Shown here one piece after another: positions 58,681 to 64,000 of a stretch of 64,000 bases of DNA. The translations under genes were made by a program, and so were the position numbers. Source of the stretch: Tachypleus tridentatus (lineage: Eukaryota; Arthropoda; Merostomata; Xiphosura; Limulidae); contig NC_134829.1 of NCBI RefSeq assembly GCF_004210375.1, positions 29,590,034 through 29,654,033 of the forward strand, in the 5' to 3' direction. Each line of letters starts with the position of its first letter. Within the stretch, counting starts at the first letter, position 1. The notes beneath the pieces were generated by a model. It did no database searches. It had not been told where the DNA came from and saw only the letters and a program-made list of their open reading frames with translations.

Positions 58681-58742
58681 CCAGGAGGCTCTACTGGAGG
58701 GAATACCCCTGAATCCAGTGTTGTAAGTCTGTAAAGACAACG
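58681..58742 (-). mobile_element. SINE-D fragment
   Basis: GGAGGGAATACCCCTGAATC and TGTTGTAAGTCTGTAAAGAC match the SINE-D head in reverse. Confidence 0.55.
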
Positions 58743-58848
58743 GTAACAAGTTCATCTTGCTCCAACACTGTGGGTGTGTTTGTATTCATATCAGTGGCGG
58801 TACAACTCTGTAAAGGCAATGTATAAACAACAGTAACAATATCATTTC

Positions 58849-59122
58849 GTTTCTTTGTTTGAGAACTTCGCGCAAAGCTACGCGAGGGCTATTTGCGCTA
58901 GACGTCCGTAATTTAACAGTGTAAGATTAGAGGAAAGGCAGCTACTCATCACCACCCACCGTCAACTCTTGGGCTACTCTTTTACCAACCAATAGTAGGA
59001 TTGACCGTCACATTATAACGCCTCCACGGCTGAAAGGGGGAGCATGTTTGGTGTGACAAGGATTCGAACCCGCAACCTTCGGATTACGAATCGAGTCTCT
59101 TAACCACCTGGCCATGCCGGCC
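58849..59122 (-). mobile_element. Thr-SINE, full length
   Basis: Tail CTTCGCGCAAAGCTACGCG, head ending GGCCATGCCGGCC. The B-box strand GGATTCGAACCC is intact. Confidence 0.93.
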
Positions 59123-59697
59123 TATATATCATCTTGTACGAACAGTATGTGTGTGCTTTATATATTATATACATCTATATATATGTTCATATCAGTGGCA
59201 GTACAACTCTGTAACATCAGTGTATAAACAAGAACAACATTATTAATCTGTAACACAAGCGTAGTAAAAAAAGAACGACCTGTAACAAACTAACAACAGT
59301 GTTTGAACAAAATGAACGTTATTAACTCGTACCAGAAGCATATAAAGAATTGTACCAATACAATATTCCTTACTAAGTAGATACACTTATTGTAAGCATT
59401 ACTATTATATTAAGTTTACCTTCAACTGTTTGATACATGAGTGACTTACTATTATTGCTGTGATTTTCAACAATATACTCTAAGATTAAAGTAATACCTA
59501 TAATTAATAGGTAAAATTCATCTAGATAAAATCTTAGTTTGTATATCTCCTTAAACTAAGGTGTGAAACCTTATATATCATCGACCTGTTGATGTGTTGC
59601 TGGGCTTTTTTTTTCTTTCTCACGAGCTTAGTCAGTACTTACTAGTTAAATAAAAGTCGTTAAAGCAGATTAAAGACTTACTTCCTTGGGCCCAGTA
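59123..59697. other. AT-rich DNA
   Basis: Nothing recognised. Confidence 0.5.
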
Positions 59698-59818
59698 GTT
59701 TGTTTATTATTAAGCACAAATTTACCGTTGCGCTATCTGTGCTCTGCCCACCGAGTATATCGAAACCATATTTTTAATATTATAAGCTCTCAGACTTAAC
59801 TCTAAGCCACCAAGGCCT
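59698..59818 (-). mobile_element. SINE-B copy
   Basis: TTATTAAGCACAAATTTACC tail, ATCTGTGCTCTGCCCACC body, head ending TCTAAGCCACCAAGGCC. Confidence 0.8.
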
Positions 59819-60179
59819 GGATCCAGGATACGTATTTGTTTCGTTATGAACTTTAACACTTTATTCCAATGCTTATGTTGTTTAAAAATATCCACACCCT
59901 GATATTAATGCACATATAAGCTTTTTCATCATTTCAAAATCGTTATATCGTGAAGGTAAAAGCAACTGTATGCGGGAATGTAACAAAGAAAATGGTACAG
60001 CAATTACACAAACAGAGGTATTCAAACTGTTTGCCGTCAGAAACGTCGCTTTCGTCCATCTTCTCTGTGCCTGATTGTCACACTTAACATTAGCTTACAC
60101 TTAAAACTTAGGTCGCTGTCTGTAGCAGTGTCGTCAAACTGTGGGCCAGTGACGCCCTCTAACTCTAAACATACACAAG

Positions 60180-60560
60180 TTAACTAGTGGGGCACTCAGT
60201 AGACTGCATATCATCGCCACGCGGCGTTGATCATATTCGGTTCTCAAAAAATAAGAAAATGTGTCCGTCTGTCTGCCATTCTCAATGCAAACAGAACATT
60301 TGTAGCAGGACAACGAGGAATAACATACCCCATAAGTTACCCAAGTTTAATCAAAATCCGATAATTTTTCACTGGGTTATAGAGCAGAAATGATTTGAAA
60401 AATTGGTACCATGTTAACATATAGATATTTTTTTCCATTTTCGTGATCTTGGCCTTTGACATAGACCCTAATGAGGCCAATGACTTTTAAATTGGGTTGT
60501 AGTCCAAATGAACACCAACTTTCGTCCGAATCCTTCTTCCGTTTTCGAGAGAGCTTGCTA
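60180..60560. other. Possible interspersed repeat, unidentified
   Basis: The phrases TTTAATCAAAATCCGATAAT, GACCCTAATGAGGCCAATGA and CGTCCGAATCCTTCTTCCGT with TTTCGAGAGAGC resemble repeats common in marine invertebrates, by memory only. Confidence 0.3.
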
Positions 60561-60868
60561 ACCAATACTTAACCTCCTTCGATATAGGAAACGATGCTGT
60601 CAAACCTTCAATCGATGAGGTTTTCTAACTGCAAACGCACATTTAGAACATAGATCGACACCGAAATCATTTTTGTGAAATCCTCTAATCTTGTCAATGT
60701 ACGTGATTCTAACTCGTATAAGATATCTTTCAGCATGACCCGGATAAAAAAAAGGGACAACAACACGCTGTTGTGTTCATCTTGGAGATATTTAGTCACA
60801 TCTAAAAATAAATGTATGCATAAAAATGTGTAACAGTGTAATACAGTCGGCAGGGAAAAATGGGATTG

Positions 60869-60984
60869 TTTCTTTGTTGATAAGCACGAGGGTGCACCAT
60901 GAACTGTCTGCGCTGAACCCATTGTTGGGATCGAGCCCAGAATTTTAATATTATAAGCCTTCATACATGCTGAGCCACCGGGAA
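60869..60984 (-). mobile_element. SINE-B copy
   Basis: TTGTTGATAAGCACGAGGGT tail, TTGGGATCGAGCCCAG B-box strand, head ending GCTGAGCCACCGGG. Confidence 0.75.
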
Positions 60985-63370
60985 ACAGATAAAAGAATGA
61001 TAATAAAATAGTCAAAGACAGATGTTTTAAAAACTTTTAAAATAAAATTATATCTGTTGATGTAGTTAAGCAAATAGCTACTGTCCTTACAAGTAGCGTA
61101 CCTGTTTTGCAATCAAACCATAAACTCTAAGTTAGTTATAAAACATCTTATATGCACGGTGAACAGTTATGAACGAGGAATAATTAATTTCAAATAGTAT
61201 TAAAGTTAAACAAGTATTTCATTTAGGTTTAGCTACGTATCTTTTCACTAAAATGTTTTCAACGTCAAATTTTCAAATTACAAATAGCACGTGACGGATG
61301 TTTCCGTATATAGTATTCTGATTGTGTTTGATTCAGAAAATAACCAGAGGGAATCCTCAATAACCGCAGCACTTAAAATTCTTTTAGGAAGGATTAGCGA
61401 AAATTAATCTATAATACTTTGCTTGTTTTTCTTTCTATTAACTATATTTTTGTGCGCGTGCGTATACCCGATTCCATTTTATTACCCATCAGGGTCTCTT
61501 CTAGCATACCTTCAAAACGAAATTCTTTTAGGCAAGATTAGAGTAAATTAATTGGTGAGACCTTGGGTAGGGTTAAACACGTCAATGGAAAGGATTTGGC
61601 CTCTTGAATCCAAAATTGTAAGTAGATCTCAAATCAGTCAAAAGATTACCTAACCATTCTCAAAATTTCAATATGTAACTAATAATAGTTTGTATGTGAA
61701 ATAAAACTTGGAGCCATTCTATGAGCCGCAGCTAAACATATATTTTTTGTTGTAGCTTATTTGTTTTAATTTCTCTATTATCCATAAGAAAGAAAATACG
61801 TACTGAAGGAGAAGGTAAGAGATACTGTAAAACCGTTCTGAGAGATGATGAACTAATTAATAAACCAGTAAACAAATTAAAATTCCATATTATTCGACAT
61901 AACGGGAGTTTCAGTTCCAGTGAGTGACTTGTAAGTCTTCTGTGCCTTGTAGGTGTAAAGCTAAAATTGAAAATACTGTAATGCGGGTGTAGAAAATTAT
62001 CATCATTAACCTGTAAACTGAAACTCTGTGTGTTTCAATTGAGACTCAGGTGAGCGGATCCGCAGGGCACGCGGCACGCACTCAGACAGCGGGGAGCTCG
62101 TGCAGTAACATTAACAAAGTGAAATAGAGCGGTAGGTGCTAATCATAGAGTAGGTTTAACCCGCAGTCACGGTAATATTTGTTTGTTTGCTTCATAAATT
62201 TTCCTCCCAGTTGTAACAACAATCAAGCCCTTTAGCCTAACATACAACTTATGAGTGTTCTGTTAATCTATGTTAGCTAAAATTGCCAGAAGAAGGCGTG
62301 AATGGTTCCTTTACAAAAGAAAAAAAAAAAAAAAAAGTTGTATAGTATATAGTTAAAGTTTTAGTTAAGTAATTTACCATAATTTATTCAAAACAATTTA
62401 GCTTTTTCCATTTTTTGTATAGATTCGTGAAGAAAATATAGTGTTCTAATTTTTCCCATTACATTCAAATTTAAAATATACATCTTTTCAAACATAAAAT
62501 TAAAAGGAAATATTGTTTTGTGAGAAAGTGTTAAATACGCGACTCCTTTTACTTATTGTTAAAAACACACAACAAATATAACATAGTCAATTACACTCGA
62601 AGTTTATGATTAATCGTGTATCTTTTCCCTTCATCGTCTGTAAATAAATACAAGCTCACGACTGCAGTCACTTACAGTTTGTGGTTTTTATTTTTCTTTA
62701 ACAATAATAAAGTTTTAAAATAGTTTTTTTTCTCGACCTCTTTCTTATATCTCTGATCTAATACTTTAGTCGTCATAGCAACAGTGCTTACCTTTCTGTT
62801 TAGCAATGTTAAAAAAAATCACCCGCGGAACTCTGTTCTATAAGAACACATAAACATGTAATAATGCAAGTGAAAAAAAATGTATCGCTGAGACGATACG
62901 TGAGATAAAAAGACTGACATCGCAAATAAAACCAAATTCCCACACGTCACCTCTGATGATTTAAAATATATATATTAAATTAATAGAACCATTCTTCTTG
63001 ACAGATACTCAAAAGCTAAAAGTTTGTAGCATATCACGAGCTATTACTTGAAGCGAACAATAACCTTACTCCAGGATAGGGAGATTAAGCCTTGCCCAAA
63101 ATTCAAGTAAATACACCAGCTCGTGAGAGATTTACTGCTTCTGACGCCTGTTAAGGGAGAGAGAATGGAATTAGAAACGTTCTCATGACATTAACAGGGA
63201 GAAGAAATATTCCGTACTGTTTTATTTTAACATCACTTAGTAAAGATCGGGTAATAAAAGTGACACGCCAGATAGCTCGAATTATTTTGCAATAAAAACT
63301 TGTAAAATTATTTCATTCTAAAATTAAATATTCCGTGCGTACACACCATAATTATCACATGGCCTTATGA
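60985..63370. other. Unique AT-rich upstream DNA
   Basis: No gene seen. A pair of similar phrases, TTCTTTTAGGAAGGATTAGC (about 61380) and TTCTTTTAGGCAAGATTAGA (about 61524), each followed by AAATTAAT, lies about 145 bp apart. A short GC-rich patch (GAGCGGATCCGCAGGGCACG, about 62053-62100) and GGGAGATTAAGCC (63079) are unique motifs. A 17-18-base A run is at about 62318. Confidence 0.4.
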
Positions 63371-63378
63371 ATTATAGA

Positions 63379-63526
63379 CAGTGGCGGCGCCAAGGAGGGG
63401 GGAGCTTAAGCCCCCCTCAGCCCCGCAATATCGTTACCTACACATATTCATTGTAATTTATTTTGGGAAGCCCCTCCACAGATTACCTCAGCCCCCACCA
63501 ACCAAAATATCCTGACGCCGCCACTG
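63379..63526. mobile_element. hAT-type MITE, intact 148 bp
   Basis: Terminal inverted repeats CAGTGGCGGCGCCA (left) and TGACGCCGCCACTG (right) pair at 13 of 14 positions. The element is flanked by a perfect 8-bp target duplication ATTATAGA (63371-63378 and 63527-63534). The 8-bp TSD and CAGTGGCGGC-like ends are typical of hAT transposons. No transposase inside. GC-rich interior with a GGGGGGAGCTTAAGCCCCCC palindrome. Confidence 0.9.
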
Positions 63527-63564
63527 ATTATAGAGCTTTATATATATATACATGTTTTACCCAC

Positions 63565-63666
63565 CAAATTTACGGATTTAAAACGCTAAAATCCGGAGTT
63601 CGATTCCCCTCGGTGAACTCAGCAAATAGCCTGATATGGCTTTGCTATAAGAAAACACACACACGC
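63565..63666 (+). mobile_element. SINE-D copy, 5'-truncated
   Basis: GAGTTCGATTCCCCTCGGTG, GCAAATAGCCTGATATGGCT, TTTGCTATAAGAAAACAC then (CA)n. Confidence 0.82.
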
Positions 63667-63801
63667 GCACACGCACCAAATTAAAAAAGCACGAAACAAA
63701 TTACCTCATATTATATTGTCATTAAGCATACATGATTGGTCACTTAACACATCTTCACATATTTATTATCGTTTGAATCGTCCAAGGATAATAACTATGT
63801 T

Positions 63802-64000
63802 GGCCCGGCACGGCTAGGTGGGTTAAGCCGTTCGACTCGTAATCTGAGGGTCGCGACAAACATGCTCGCTCTTTCAGCCGTGGTGGCGTTATAATGTGAC
63901 GGTCAATCCCACTATTCGTTGGTAAAAGAGTAGCCCAAGAGTTGGCGGTGGGTGATGATGACTAGCTGCCTTCCCTCTAGTCTTACACTACTAAATTAAG
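63802..64000 (+). mobile_element. Thr-SINE lacking its B box, cut by window end
   Basis: Head GGCCCGGCACGGCTAGGTGG, but GAGGGTCGCGA joins directly to CAAACATGCTCG, removing GGTTCGAATCCCCGTCACAC. Body normal up to the window edge. Confidence 0.92.

Noticed and set aside
60151..60165. CTCF site on the minus strand (GAGTTAGAGGGCGTC)
   Set aside because: Core AGAGGGCG fits, but the 5' half of the motif is absent.

Overview
The window is eukaryotic nuclear DNA: AT-rich, intron-rich, full of tRNA-derived SINEs and minisatellites, with no long open reading frames and no operons. One gene is recognised with confidence. It is the 5' part of an Iroquois-class (IRX/ara-caup-mirr) homeobox gene on the minus strand. 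The arthropod form of its motifs (CCESGRP, TDPLTGQTVCSCQYD) points to an arthropod. The abundant Thr-tRNA-derived SINE looks to me like those in horseshoe crab (Xiphosura) DNA. That species guess is from memory, about even odds, and cannot be proved here.

Layout. Positions 1-8161 are the start of Iroquois intron 2, which runs off the left edge; no homeobox exon was found there. Coding exon 2 is 8162-8443, and intron 1 (7,020 nt) is 8444-15463. Coding exon 1, only 16 codons, is 15464-15511. A visibly GC/CpG-richer leader and promoter region covers about 15512-16145. Everything to the right (16.2-64 kb) lies upstream of the gene and holds no recognisable protein gene. Two exon-like islands of unknown identity stand out there: 21482-21553 on the plus strand and 47291-47377 on the minus strand. 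So do several unique, non-repetitive blocks with homeodomain, POU or CTCF-like motifs, at 17.9, 38.9-39.5 and 47.5-47.8 kb. This fits the large regulatory deserts known around Iroquois genes.

Repeats. There are about 20 copies or fragments of a Thr-tRNA SINE (called Thr-SINE below) and about 20 of a second tRNA-derived family (SINE-B) with its subfamily (SINE-D). All share a similar 3' tail. There are about two dozen mutually unrelated tandem arrays with periods of 29-88 bp, including a homogeneous 12-copy 88-bp array. There are also two fold-back families, one intact 148-bp hAT-type MITE with 8-bp target duplications, and a pair of old dispersed repeats of about 0.6 kb.

No CRISPR, prokaryotic system, rRNA, functional tRNA, virus or toxin gene was seen. 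Apart from the Iroquois 5' end I found no clearly new multi-gene system. The best leads are the cryptic exons and the candidate regulatory blocks.
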